From contig CACDWG010000002.1 of the NCBI GenBank assembly GCA_902556425.1, positions 1 through 64,000 of the forward strand: a stretch of DNA of 64,000 nucleotides, in the 5' to 3' direction. Shown one piece after another: positions 43,341 through 52,713 of the stretch (position 1 is its first letter; every line of letters starts with the position of its first letter). The notes below the pieces were generated by a model. That model was not told the origin of the DNA. It made no database searches and saw only the letters and a program-made list of their open reading frames with translations. A program made the position numbers and the translations under genes. The stretch is from UBA4421 sp002704225. GTDB lineage: Bacteria > Pseudomonadota > Gammaproteobacteria > Pseudomonadales > Azotimanducaceae.

Positions 43341-44232
43341 CGGTTGGCGCTTCTGCTGATCTTGACCCGTTAGGCGGTATCGCGCCGTGCTCCAGACTTG
43401 GTACCGGTCTGGGCAATCCTGTGCGCTCCCCCGCGACACGTTGTCCGAGTATCCAGCGACCAGCAGTGACTAGATGCTTGCCCGTCAAGGTGACAGCGTA
43501 TCCGTCACCGTGGGCAAGTCCATTGATGCAGTCATCGGCTCTAACCATCCAAGCCCCATCGGCATCCTCGGCGCGGCATTGGGGGTCACTGACAATCGCT
43601 TGAGACTCCTGCAACACGCCCTCCCGCCAACGCTGCAACGACAATGGGCCGTTTTTTTGCTGCTCAACGCCCATACCGTGACGCCGGCCTTCCAGAAAAA
43701 ATCCCGTGAATATGGAGGCGTCTGGGTAGATCAATATACCCAGACCCGAATGACGATCTTGGACAAACATACCCGTGTAGCTTGTTCCATCGGGCCACTG
43801 GTACTCACCTTGTCCACTCATCATTCCAGCCACGAATTGACCTTCGTAGCGCTGACCGCCTTGCCATTGCATCACACCTTGGCCAGAGCGCTGACTGGCC
43901 ACAAAGCTGCCTTCATAGCGGTCACCGTTCGCCCAGAGGAAAACGCCCCTACCCTCGATTTGGTTACTAGAAAAATTGCCCTGATAACGATCGCCATTCG
44001 CCCACGTCAGCGACCCAAACCCCTGACGTTTGCCTGCGGAAAAATTGCCTTCATAGCGTTTGCCATCCGCCCAAGTGTAGCGACCGAAACCCTCTAAGGC
44101 CCCATCAATCACCTCGCCTTCATAACGATCACCATTGGCCAGTGTCAGCTCCTGTTGTTCTGCTACCGCGTAGGACGCCAACCCAACCAGGCATACCAGG
44201 GCCCAAACAGCTTTGGTGTGTTGATTCTGCAT
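43333..44232 (-). CDS. Exported MORN-repeat protein
   Basis: The 299-residue product has a signal peptide (about residues 1-24, cleaved near AVAEQ) and seven or so consecutive MORN repeats of 23 residues (pattern G.RYEG.F..G...G.G...W.NG), from about residue 30 to 195. The C-terminal 100 residues have a distinct domain with three Cys (CRAEDADGAW, DDCINGL). MORN proteins often act as membrane or surface scaffolds. It is co-translated with the kinase-like protein and may be its extracytoplasmic partner. Confidence 0.87.
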   Translation of the reverse strand: MQNQHTKAVWALVCLVGLASYAVAEQQELTLANGDRYEGEVIDGALEGFGRYTWADGKRYEGNFSAGKRQGFGSLTWANGDRYQGNFSSNQIEGRGVFLWANGDRYEGSFVASQRSGQGVMQWQGGQRYEGQFVAGMMSGQGEYQWPDGTSYTGMFVQDRHSGLGILIYPDASIFTGFFLEGRRHGMGVEQQKNGPLSLQRWREGVLQESQAIVSDPQCRAEDADGAWMVRADDCINGLAHGDGYAVTLTGKHLVTAGRWILGQRVAGERTGLPRPVPSLEHGAIPPNGSRSAEAPTDG

Positions 44233-45069
44233 ATTTCAAAACTCCGCTACACTGCAACCCGGGCAACCAGACTGGAAAGCACCATTTTACTCCTCATTGC
44301 GCTCTTTCTCACCGTTGGTTTATTCAGCGGATTTATCGGTGGTCTGCTGGGCATCGGCGGTGGCGTCATCATCGTACCCGTATTGTATTTGCTGTTTGCC
44401 CGCACGGGTCTCTACCCAGACGATATAGTGCTGCTGGTCGCTGTTGCCACGTCCTTGGCCTGTATCGTTTTCACGTCGGCGTCGGCAGCCTACGCCCAGA
44501 TTACGGGTGGGCGCGTGCTTTGGCCCGTGGTGCGCCAACTGCTGCCTTTTTTACTTCTGGGCAGTCTAGCCGCGGCTTATCTGGCGCCTCAGCTACCGGC
44601 CCAACTTCTGAAGCTGGGTTTTGCGCTGTTCATCTCCATCGTGTCGATCATTCTATTTTTTGATTGGAAGCCCCCACCCCATCGACAGTGGCGCTCGGGA
44701 ATTCGTACCGTACCCATCGGTCTCGGCGCTGGCCTTGTGTCTGGCTTGGCAGGTATCGCTGGTGGCAACGTTATTGTACCGACGCTGATTTACTTCAATG
44801 TCCCGGCTCATCGGGCCACGGCCACAGCTAGCACTCTCGGTGTCCCCATCGCCGCCGTGGGTGCCTTGGGCTACATGCTGCTGGCTCCGGCACCCAATCA
44901 GCCTGGCTTGGTGGGTTACGTAGATCTACAGGCATTCGTCTTTATCGTTGCCGGCGCTGTGGTCGCGGCACCATTGGGAGTGCGGTTTGCCCAACGTTTG
45001 CCCGCAGCCACGCTGAAGCGCGTCTTTGCGGCCATGCTGCTAGTCGTCGCTCTGCGTATGGTGCTTTAG
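44218..45069 (+). CDS. TauE/SafE-family anion permease
   Basis: The membrane protein has the family repeats GLFSGFIGGLLGIGGGVIIVPVL and GAGLVSGLAGIAGGNVIVPTLIYFNVPAHRATATAS, one in each half, with about eight membrane helices. Members export sulfite, sulfoacetate or similar anions. The start is uncertain: the first helix begins near 44281; I give the GTG at 44218 (283 residues), a TTG at 44221 is equal, and the frame stays open to 44155. Each choice overlaps the 5' end of the divergent MORN gene, so the two promoters must interleave. Confidence 0.83.
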   Translation: MLILHISKLRYTATRATRLESTILLLIALFLTVGLFSGFIGGLLGIGGGVIIVPVLYLLFARTGLYPDDIVLLVAVATSLACIVFTSASAAYAQITGGRVLWPVVRQLLPFLLLGSLAAAYLAPQLPAQLLKLGFALFISIVSIILFFDWKPPPHRQWRSGIRTVPIGLGAGLVSGLAGIAGGNVIVPTLIYFNVPAHRATATASTLGVPIAAVGALGYMLLAPAPNQPGLVGYVDLQAFVFIVAGAVVAAPLGVRFAQRLPAATLKRVFAAMLLVVALRMVL

Positions 45070-45078
45070 CCTAACGAT

Positions 45079-46482
45079 CTAATGCAGCCGCCGGATTTGA
45101 ATCGCTTCCGTTGGCTGATCGGTCAGCACGTCAGAGATCACAACCATTTTGGCATCAAGAGACACGCCTTCCTTTTTCCGCAAGACATCGAAAGCCCGCT
45201 GCAGGGTTTTTTCCGGGTCGTTGCTGAAGGCAATTCTGTGCGCATACAAAGAACGGTTTAAGGCCAAGCGCCGACGAGTTTGACTGTCATTGGTGAAGGC
45301 AAAAATCGGGACATGTTGTGGCCGGGCTGATGTCACATAGTCTGCGGTGATCCCTCGACGAGTGATCACAATAATGCCGTCGGCTTTGACGGCTTCGGCG
45401 AGGGCGACCGCATGAATGGCGACGTGCTGTTTGTCGTTATCGACCTCGAGGGATTTTTCATAACCCAGACCCGGGAAGCGCTCGGTTCGATCTGCAATGT
45501 TGGAAAGTTGCTCAACACAGCGCTGGGGATAGCTGCCCACGCTGGTTTCACCAGATAGCATGACCGAATCGACCCCCTCATATATGGCGTTGGCGACGTC
45601 AGTCACCTCGGCACGGGTTGGAATGGGGTTGTCGATCATGGACTCCAACAAGTGAGTCGCAACAATGCAGCGTTTTCCCTTTTTGGCACAGGCGTGGACG
45701 ATGCGTCGCTGAATGTTTGGCAGGTCTGCGATGTCGGTTTCAATACCGAGGTCGCCCCGGGCAACCATCACGCCATCAGATACCGCCACGATTTCGTGAA
45801 TTTTGTTCACACCTTCCTGATCTTCGATCTTGGCCACGACCTTGATCGACTGCTGCTTTTTTCCTAGGAATTCGCGTAATTCTTTGATGTCGTCCGGACT
45901 GCGAACGAAGGACAAGGCGATGAAGTCCACATCGTTGGCCATGCCAAAGGCGATGTCTGCTCGGTCTTTAGCAGTGATCGCTGGCAGGTTTACCCGTACA
46001 CCGGGAAGGTTAACGTGCTTGCGACTGCCCAAGGTGCCGCCATCGATGACCTCGCAGGTAAGCTGGCGGTCTTTCTTCTGCAAAACTTTGAAGTTCATCA
46101 GGCCATTATCCACCGTGATAATGCGGCCGACTTCGACAACGTCCACCAACTCCGTGTAGTTCACGTGTATGGAGCGCTGCTCCACAAGCTCACCGTCGCG
46201 AACGCTCAAGGTCACCACGTCGCCGGGGTTGAGTTCCATCGGGTTATCCAGCACACCGGTACGGATTTCCGGACCTTGGGTATCCAGCAAAATCGGGATC
46301 GGATAATCCACCTGCCGGTTGAGCGTTTTGATCCAGTTGATGATCTTGAGAGCACTGGCATGGTCCGAGTGAGACATGTTGATTCTCACGATGTTCATGC
46401 CAGCTTCGTAGAGGGCTTTGAGCCCGTCGAAGCTCGCGGTAGCAGGCCCGATGGTGCAAATAATCTTGGTGCGTCGTTTCAT
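45079..46482 (-). CDS. pyk: Pyruvate kinase
   Basis: Pyruvate kinase makes pyruvate and ATP from phosphoenolpyruvate and ADP. The 467-residue product has RRTKIICTIGPATAS at the start, the VRINMSHSDH substrate loop, LLDTQGPEIRTG, the catalytic Lys motif VVAKIEDQEGV, MVARGDLGIET, and VMLSGETSVGSYP. The length is typical of the shorter, PykA-like bacterial enzymes. It converges on the permease gene with nine bases between and follows the helicase gene by nine bases on the same strand. Confidence 0.96.
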   Translation of the reverse strand: MKRRTKIICTIGPATASFDGLKALYEAGMNIVRINMSHSDHASALKIINWIKTLNRQVDYPIPILLDTQGPEIRTGVLDNPMELNPGDVVTLSVRDGELVEQRSIHVNYTELVDVVEVGRIITVDNGLMNFKVLQKKDRQLTCEVIDGGTLGSRKHVNLPGVRVNLPAITAKDRADIAFGMANDVDFIALSFVRSPDDIKELREFLGKKQQSIKVVAKIEDQEGVNKIHEIVAVSDGVMVARGDLGIETDIADLPNIQRRIVHACAKKGKRCIVATHLLESMIDNPIPTRAEVTDVANAIYEGVDSVMLSGETSVGSYPQRCVEQLSNIADRTERFPGLGYEKSLEVDNDKQHVAIHAVALAEAVKADGIIVITRRGITADYVTSARPQHVPIFAFTNDSQTRRRLALNRSLYAHRIAFSNDPEKTLQRAFDVLRKKEGVSLDAKMVVISDVLTDQPTEAIQIRRLH

Positions 46483-46491
46483 GCGCGCAGC

Positions 46492-49032
46492 TTAATCGCC
46501 TGCACTGGATAAGTCATTCGACCAAAAGCCATTCAGGTAAATTTCTGCGTCTTTCGCACTGCTTTGCTGCACTCGCCAGTGCTCTGGGAAAAATCCAGCG
46601 AGTTTTGGGTCGGCAAAACGCGGATCGACCAAACACAGCACGCCTCTGTCTTGGGGGCCGCGGATGACACGACCGGCGGCTTGTACGATCCGAGACAGTG
46701 CGGGTTGGAGGTAGGCTACCTGCTGGCCCCAGCCTGAGCCATGTGTTTGATCGAAGTGCTCGCTGGTCAAGGTTTTGACGAGATCTCTTGGCGGCAGAGC
46801 CAAACTCACCACGACGACACCCGCCAGCGCATTGGAGCCCAAGTCGATGGATTCGCCAAAGACGCCGCCCATGACAATACCAAGCACCGCTTGATCCATA
46901 GCCTGAAAGCGATCCAACAGTTCCTGCTGCTCTCCTTCGGTCATGGAATGGGTTTGACTGAGGAAGTATTCGGGTACATCAGGACAGTCTGCCAATTGGT
47001 TTAGGTACTGATAGGACGGCATGGCGAGCAAATAGCGGCCCGGCTGTGAGCGCTGCAACATCGTCAGGAGATGACAGAGTTTGGGCAGTGTTTGCAGACG
47101 TTGGTGGTACAAGGTGTTGATGTCGGTGACCGCGAGTACCTTGATCTGCTCCGAGCTAAAGGGTGTTTTGGCCCGCAGTGCCAATGAAGCCCCGGGCTTG
47201 TCTGCCTCTGCATTATCCAGTTGACCGTGCAAGCGCTGATACAGTTCTAGCGGCGATACCGTGCCAGAAAAACGCACGACGGCCCGATGCTCCGCCATGA
47301 TTTGCGCGCTGTATTGGCTGCTGTCGATGCAGCGTTTGCTGATCGTGATATGGCGGCTTGATCTAGCGGATCCGCGATCTGACCTTGATGAATCCACCGT
47401 AACAATATGCCGATAGTTCTCTGCCGACGTCCACTGCAGGGAACGTTGCCAGCGTAGCGCGATAAAATACAGCGCTAGCAAGCTGTCGGACAACAGCTGC
47501 CTGGCGTCCCCCGATCGTGTGCCAGCAACAAGCGCTGCTCGCTGCGTGGCTAGAGTGACTCCTGCCTCAGGCGTCGCAAAAAGCGGTTGTGTTTGGTTCT
47601 GACCGGAGGCTGCATCCGGTCGAGTGTCGGGTTGCGCAGCGTCATCCATTTCCCCCATCGTGGCATCGCAGGTTTGTAGAAAAGTCCTGAGCAGTTCGGC
47701 CAAGGGTTCGGCATCGGCCAAGGCTGCCTGAGGCCTGCCCCCACTGATGGCGCCGGTTTCTCCGATCACATCCCGACCGACATCGAGCACAAAGGTTTGG
47801 AGTGACTCAATGGCCTTAGACAGAGCCGGCGGCGCTTCGAGCAAGGCGGATTCAATATCCGTTAGCGTCAGTTCCACGCTAAGCATCTCACTCACTCTTG
47901 GGCTGATTTGATGGGCCTCGTCGATCAGCAAGGACTGATGTTGATCGTAGGCGAAACGCTGCAGACGCACTGACGGATCGAAAACGTAGTTGTAATCGCC
48001 AATGATAAGGTCGGCAGCGACTGCGGCGTCTATGTTCAATTCAAATGGGCAAAGGGTGTGTCTTTTTGCTGCGTCTTCAATGGACTGGCGGGCCACCAAG
48101 GAGATTTCCTCAAGCTCAGCCAGGGCCGCGGGAAGACGGCTGTAATACCCAGCGGCGTTCGGACAGACCGCGGCATCACAGGTCATCTGTTCCATTGGGC
48201 AGGTTTTCTCTTTCGCCGTGATGTGTACGACTCGCAGTGGCGCTGACGGTTCAACGAGCTGTTTGACTGCGCCCAATGCCGCATCCGCTCCACGACTTCT
48301 GCTGGTTAAGAAGAAGAACTGTTCATCCATGGATTGCGCCTTGAGCGCCGGGAATAAAACCGCCATGGTTTTGCCGCTGCCGGTCACAGATTCCAGCAGC
48401 AAGTTTTCTTGTTTGGACACGCTGTTGTAGACCTGACCCGCCATGGCTCGTTGATTTTTACGAAATGCCGCATGAGGAAACCGCAGAGTCTTCGCCCAAG
48501 CCAGACGACGCTTGGCTCGTTGATTCAGGCGACGCAAATACGTGTCAAAACAGGTCAAGACATAGGCCAGAAATGTTCGGGCCATTGTGGCGCTCACGGT
48601 ATGTTCAAAACGACTGAGCACACCGCCTTGAGGGTTAATGTAGATCACCCGCGTTTGCAGTGTCGTGACGCGGTCGTCCAGCGTGGCGAGCATACCGGCG
48701 TAAAGCCAGGCTTGAGCCTCATCAGCACCGCGCAATACGGATCGTGGATGGCGCGACGTTTTGTATTCCTCGATAACGGTTTGACCCAAAGCATTTTGGG
48801 TAAGCCCATCAACCCGACCCTGCAGTTGCCGCTCTTCACCCAGCAGCTCGACACCCAGTTTCAGACTGACTTCTTTACGATAACGCGGGTCGGCTGTCCC
48901 GCGTCGTTTCTGAATCGCGCTATGTGCCAGGGTGCCTTCCCAGGCTTCCACGCTTCGACCCTCGCCGCTTGGATACAGGTCGCCGTGGCGAAAAACAAAA
49001 CTGACCAAGTCTCGAACAGCAACAGGTGTCAT
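46492..49032 (-). CDS. XPD/DinG-like Fe-S helicase with N-terminal PD-(D/E)XK-like domain
   Basis: The 846-residue product combines an N-terminal nuclease-like domain (about 1-180; Asp75 in GRVDG and the E-x-K at 89-91) with an XPD-type superfamily 2 helicase. Helicase motifs are Walker A SVTGSGKT (about 215-222), DEAH (371-374), and motif VI QAAGRVIRG near the C terminus. Four cysteines C278, C285, C290 and C328 between motifs Ia and II fit the 4Fe-4S site of XPD, FANCJ and DinG. It begins one base after the FAN1-like gene, so the two are probably co-translated for DNA damage repair. Confidence 0.9.
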   Translation of the reverse strand: MTPVAVRDLVSFVFRHGDLYPSGEGRSVEAWEGTLAHSAIQKRRGTADPRYRKEVSLKLGVELLGEERQLQGRVDGLTQNALGQTVIEEYKTSRHPRSVLRGADEAQAWLYAGMLATLDDRVTTLQTRVIYINPQGGVLSRFEHTVSATMARTFLAYVLTCFDTYLRRLNQRAKRRLAWAKTLRFPHAAFRKNQRAMAGQVYNSVSKQENLLLESVTGSGKTMAVLFPALKAQSMDEQFFFLTSRSRGADAALGAVKQLVEPSAPLRVVHITAKEKTCPMEQMTCDAAVCPNAAGYYSRLPAALAELEEISLVARQSIEDAAKRHTLCPFELNIDAAVAADLIIGDYNYVFDPSVRLQRFAYDQHQSLLIDEAHQISPRVSEMLSVELTLTDIESALLEAPPALSKAIESLQTFVLDVGRDVIGETGAISGGRPQAALADAEPLAELLRTFLQTCDATMGEMDDAAQPDTRPDAASGQNQTQPLFATPEAGVTLATQRAALVAGTRSGDARQLLSDSLLALYFIALRWQRSLQWTSAENYRHIVTVDSSRSDRGSARSSRHITISKRCIDSSQYSAQIMAEHRAVVRFSGTVSPLELYQRLHGQLDNAEADKPGASLALRAKTPFSSEQIKVLAVTDINTLYHQRLQTLPKLCHLLTMLQRSQPGRYLLAMPSYQYLNQLADCPDVPEYFLSQTHSMTEGEQQELLDRFQAMDQAVLGIVMGGVFGESIDLGSNALAGVVVVSLALPPRDLVKTLTSEHFDQTHGSGWGQQVAYLQPALSRIVQAAGRVIRGPQDRGVLCLVDPRFADPKLAGFFPEHWRVQQSSAKDAEIYLNGFWSNDLSSAGD

Positions 49033-49033
49033 A

Positions 49034-50731
49034 TCACCGCTTCAACTTAATCACGCGGGCACGGATCTGGAGGTCGGCAAAGATTTCAAACCAAGCGCGT
49101 TGCTGCGGTTGCAGCTGATCAGTCGGCCCTTTCACCTCGACCAATTCCGGCGTTCCATCTGGGTGAACGACAAAGAGATCTGGAAAGCCCTTGCGATAGT
49201 CGGCCAGATTGCGAACTAAAAAGCGGCTGAGCTGACGAATCCAACTCAGTGGCAAGGCGTCCAGCCACTGTTGCAGGGGAATGGCTTCAAGTAAGCCCCA
49301 GGTCACCAAGGGGTTCGCGATGCCGTGCTTTGTACGACTGATGGTCAGCAAGTGCTCGGTTAGCGCGCTGTCTGTTTGCGCTTCGATGTGCTCCAAGAGC
49401 CGGCAGCGCTGATCAGCGAATTCGTGCTCCATTAAGTCATGTGGGCCGGATTGAAAGGGATTGGTAAAGGCACCGGGTTCGGGCGCAAACACGGCATCCC
49501 AATACATCAGCCCTGTAAGCGTTTTGACCAGCGCATTTTCACTGTGCACACCCCACCCGCCTTGTGCAGTAAGCGTTTCAAGCACATAGTGCTCAACATC
49601 GTCTGGAGTGTCTTCGATCGACCATGTTGTCACCGGCGGTTGAAATCCCTGCCCGCGACGTCCAAATCGCTGAGTGAAAATTTGCTCTGTGGCACTCAGC
49701 GGCTGGGCTGCGATCTCAGCCAACAAGCGTTGACTACGCTCCAACTCCCCCTGTTTGTGCAGAATGCGAACCTGACGCTCTCGAGCCGGTGGGATTTCAG
49801 CGTTGCGAAACACCCGAAGCGCATCGTCCCAAGCCTGTTGCTGTTCGCACCACTTGCCCAATCGCAACACATTGCGTTGGCGCAAACGCTTTGTTACCCC
49901 GCTGTGAGGCGCCTCCTCAAAGGCCGCGATCAGTCCGGGGAGCAACTTAGGATGCTCGTCTAAACGATAGACCCGACGGTGCAGTTCGCGTTCATCCAGA
50001 TAGCTAAGCAAACTGGCACGGTCTGGGAAACGGGATTTGGATAGCTCGACGGATTCGTATCGGATCTGGCCGAGATCTCGCCGAATGTGGGCAGACCAAT
50101 CCTTACCGCTGCCGCCAAAATACAGGAGCTGCACCAACTGCCAATGTGACGGTTCGCTGACCGTGCACCATGGCTGATGCTGGGCCACCATGCTGCAGAT
50201 GCGCGGATCGGGATATCGTCCCAGTATCCGGTTTTTTACGGTTTCCTTGGGGCTGGCTCGTTCGCTTGTTCCGACGGATGAAAAGAGGGCCAGCAGGTCG
50301 GCTTTCTTGAGTTGATTGAGCAACCACTCGGCGGGCACTTGCCCACAGCGTAAAATCAGTCCGCGGTTGGCCAGATCATCGAGAGCCTCGTCTCTGTCGG
50401 TGACTTCGCGATAATCTAGGGTGTGATCAAAAAAAATGGGGCCTTTACGCGTCATGAGTCGCGCGAACAGACGCTGAGCGTCATCTTCTGCCAGTAAAAA
50501 CTGATGCAGCGCGCGGGTGAGTTCGGTGGGCAGTAGTGCTTGGTGATGGGTTAGCACAAAGTCGAACACTTCGATGAAGTTGTTTTGGTAATAGTCGTCC
50601 GGAGCGGCCTCATGAGGCTGTAGCAATGGCCTGCTTGCCGTATCGAATCGCCTTGACGCAGGTGGGGATGTCCACAGGCTGGATTCATCTGCACCGGTCA
50701 GCGGAAACGGGGTAGGATCGGAATGCACCAT
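49034..50731 (-). CDS. FAN1-like VRR-NUC structure-specific nuclease
   Basis: The 565-residue product matches bacterial FAN1 in size (Pseudomonas FAN1 is about 560). Residues 40-110 carry the NNFIEVFDFVLTH and RLMTRKGPIFF blocks of the FAN1 N-terminal domain; a TPR-like middle follows (SGVTKRLRQRNVLRLGKWCEQQ). The C-terminal VRR-NUC domain has Asp518 in GFPDLFVV and E532/K534 in ELVEVKGPTDQL, the PD-(D/E)XK active site. FAN1 incises 5' flaps and unhooks interstrand crosslinks. The adjacent XPD-like helicase makes a repair pair. Confidence 0.93.
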   Translation of the reverse strand: MVHSDPTPFPLTGADESSLWTSPPASRRFDTASRPLLQPHEAAPDDYYQNNFIEVFDFVLTHHQALLPTELTRALHQFLLAEDDAQRLFARLMTRKGPIFFDHTLDYREVTDRDEALDDLANRGLILRCGQVPAEWLLNQLKKADLLALFSSVGTSERASPKETVKNRILGRYPDPRICSMVAQHQPWCTVSEPSHWQLVQLLYFGGSGKDWSAHIRRDLGQIRYESVELSKSRFPDRASLLSYLDERELHRRVYRLDEHPKLLPGLIAAFEEAPHSGVTKRLRQRNVLRLGKWCEQQQAWDDALRVFRNAEIPPARERQVRILHKQGELERSQRLLAEIAAQPLSATEQIFTQRFGRRGQGFQPPVTTWSIEDTPDDVEHYVLETLTAQGGWGVHSENALVKTLTGLMYWDAVFAPEPGAFTNPFQSGPHDLMEHEFADQRCRLLEHIEAQTDSALTEHLLTISRTKHGIANPLVTWGLLEAIPLQQWLDALPLSWIRQLSRFLVRNLADYRKGFPDLFVVHPDGTPELVEVKGPTDQLQPQQRAWFEIFADLQIRARVIKLKR

Positions 50732-50812
50732 TGCCTAAGCATAGCTTAGATCGCTGGCGATCGAACGCCTATGTCGGCAGTGGCCGGATAACGAACAGGG
50801 TCAGGAGAAAGG

Positions 50813-51289
50813 ATGAGTATCGACCACAACGTATCGGATTTTTGTTTGGCTACCATCGTGACACCCAAAAGCATTGAGGCGATGTTGGAGGCCGATAGTG
50901 GCGGCCTGTTCAAGGATCAAAACTTGTGGCGGGTTGCCGAGACCTTCTTTCTACAGGCACGAGCAGCGCAATTGGTGGTACCCCTACTCTTTGCCGTGCG
51001 CGATGGGGAGGAATGCTGGTTTTCCCACTGGTCCATAATCACGAGTATCGAAGTCTTGGAGCTGCCAGATTCCCGAGGAGAAAGCCGCTGCTACTTTGAT
51101 CGTTTGCAGGCCTTCAATCCAATCTGGCAAGCCATCGACAGCTTGTCGCATAAGCCCAGTGACGAACAGCTAAGTCGAGAGAAATTGGAAGGCGCACGCA
51201 CCTTGCGATGGCCGTTGCAGGACAACCAGCTTCATCCGTATACGATTTGCGAAACCCCGGCCTTTATTGGCGCCTCAGGCGACCAGTAG
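50813..51289 (+). CDS. Hypothetical protein
   Basis: The 158-residue product starts at an ATG with AGGAG nearby (start choice good). It is soluble, acidic and Trp-containing (ECWFSHWSIIT, NPIWQAI), with no signal peptide, membrane helix or motif that I recognise. It is divergent from the FAN1-like gene and ends two bases from the convergent rmuC. Its reading frame and codon use look genuine. Function unknown. Confidence 0.75.
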   Translation: MSIDHNVSDFCLATIVTPKSIEAMLEADSGGLFKDQNLWRVAETFFLQARAAQLVVPLLFAVRDGEECWFSHWSIITSIEVLELPDSRGESRCYFDRLQAFNPIWQAIDSLSHKPSDEQLSREKLEGARTLRWPLQDNQLHPYTICETPAFIGASGDQ

Positions 51290-51291
51290 TG

Positions 51292-52605
51292 CTAGGCACT
51301 GTCATCACTGTCACCGACGACACCCAGTTGGGGGACGATGGGTTTCTTTACTGGGGCTCCCAGCTCTCTGAGTTTTTCCGCTTGACCGACTAGATTTCCC
51401 CGGCCACTGGCCAAGCGTCCGTACAGGGTATCGTAGGTGCCTTGTACGGTACCCAACTGTTTGCCCAGTTTATCCACCTCTTCAACAACACCCTGTAGCT
51501 TGTCGTACAGCGCACCTGCCCGCTGGGCTATGTCTTGGGCATTGCGGTTCTGTTTTTCCACTTGCCAGAGGTTGTCGATAATGCGTAAGGCCATCATCAG
51601 CGTCGTTGGACTGACCAGCATGATGCGTTTGTTGAAAGCCTCAACAAAAAGCTTTGAATCCAGTTCCATGGCGAGGGTGAACGCTGACTCAATCGGAATA
51701 AACAGCAAGACAAAGTCCAGTGATCGTAGGTCGGGCAACTGGTCATAATCTTGTTCCGCGAGTTTTTTGACTTGGCTCTTCACCGCATCAACATGCTGCT
51801 TCATGAACACCTGCCGAGCCTGCTCATCTTCGCTGCTTAGGGCTTGTTCGTAGGCTACCAAGGTAACCTTGGAATCCACCACAACGTCCTTGCCTTCGGG
51901 TAATCGAATGACGATGTCTGGTCGTTTGGTGCGACCGAGTTCATCACGACTGGTGGGCTGCACGAAATACTCATGATCCTTGCGTAACCCCGAGTCTTCC
52001 AGAATACGCTCCAGCACCAGTTCGCCCCAGTTGCCCTGAATTTTGTTATCGCCCTTCAATGCCTTGGTTAAATTTTCTGCCTCCGTATTGATGCGATCAC
52101 TGGCCGACTGCAGGTTCTGCATTTCTTTCAGTAAAGAGGCCCGTTCCTTGGTGTCAGATCGATACACTTCTTCTACGCGCTTACGAAAATCGCCAATCTG
52201 TTCACGAAACGGATTCAGCATGACGTCCAGAGATTGCCGCTGCTGAGCGCCTTGAGCATTCAAAACCTTGGTCGCCAAGGATTCAAACTCCACTTTCATG
52301 CGTTCGTTGGATTCACGCAGCAATTTTTCCCGGGCCGCGAAGCTGGCTTGGGCTTCATCCATACGTCCCTGCAAGGCAGACAAGTCACTCTGTTTACGTG
52401 ATAACTCGCCCTGCAGCTGAGTAGCTTGTTGGGTTAGCTCCTGCTGTCGCAGTTGCAGCACAGTCTCTTTGGCAACCAACCCCGCTAATTCAGTGTCCTT
52501 CGCGTGCAGGGCGTCTTGCCCGCGATTTTTCAGGATCAAAAACGCGGTGCTAGCCCCGACGCCTACGCCAAGTACTAACATCACCCACGAAAAAATATCG
52601 GGCAC
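51292..52605 (-). CDS. rmuC: DNA recombination protein RmuC
   Basis: The 437-residue product has an N-terminal membrane helix (residues 3-24), a long coiled coil (about 35-130, rich in Q, E and K) and the RmuC domain from about 150 to 400: GNWGELVLERILEDSGLRKDHEYF, RPDIVIRLPEGKDVVVDSKVTLVAYE and LVSPTTLMMALRIIDNLWQ. The DSK segment resembles a PD-(D/E)XK nuclease core. RmuC limits inversion at short repeats and may act as a nuclease. The location beside FAN1 and the XPD-like helicase keeps it in a repair-rich region. Confidence 0.95.
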   Translation of the reverse strand: MPDIFSWVMLVLGVGVGASTAFLILKNRGQDALHAKDTELAGLVAKETVLQLRQQELTQQATQLQGELSRKQSDLSALQGRMDEAQASFAAREKLLRESNERMKVEFESLATKVLNAQGAQQRQSLDVMLNPFREQIGDFRKRVEEVYRSDTKERASLLKEMQNLQSASDRINTEAENLTKALKGDNKIQGNWGELVLERILEDSGLRKDHEYFVQPTSRDELGRTKRPDIVIRLPEGKDVVVDSKVTLVAYEQALSSEDEQARQVFMKQHVDAVKSQVKKLAEQDYDQLPDLRSLDFVLLFIPIESAFTLAMELDSKLFVEAFNKRIMLVSPTTLMMALRIIDNLWQVEKQNRNAQDIAQRAGALYDKLQGVVEEVDKLGKQLGTVQGTYDTLYGRLASGRGNLVGQAEKLRELGAPVKKPIVPQLGVVGDSDDSA

Positions 52606-52713
52606 CGTTCTGCTTCCTTCATCTCAATATGCCCACCAAGAATGGGATAACCCACCGGCTTGAGCAAGCCTGTTAGACTGACGAACAGCTTTTGCATTCA
52701 ATGAGGGGAGACG

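Noticed and set aside
43474..44097. 207-codon plus-strand frame inside the MORN gene
   Set aside because: The repeated codons of MORN repeats leave the complement open; Thr/Ala/Ile-rich shadow.
43650..44150. Periodic DNA repeats that could suggest a CRISPR or satellite
   Set aside because: The period is 69 bases, equal to 23-residue MORN repeats, and the copies are diverged; they are coding.
48409..49050. 213-codon plus-strand frame inside the helicase gene
   Set aside because: Antisense to the XPD-like helicase, with no recognisable domain.
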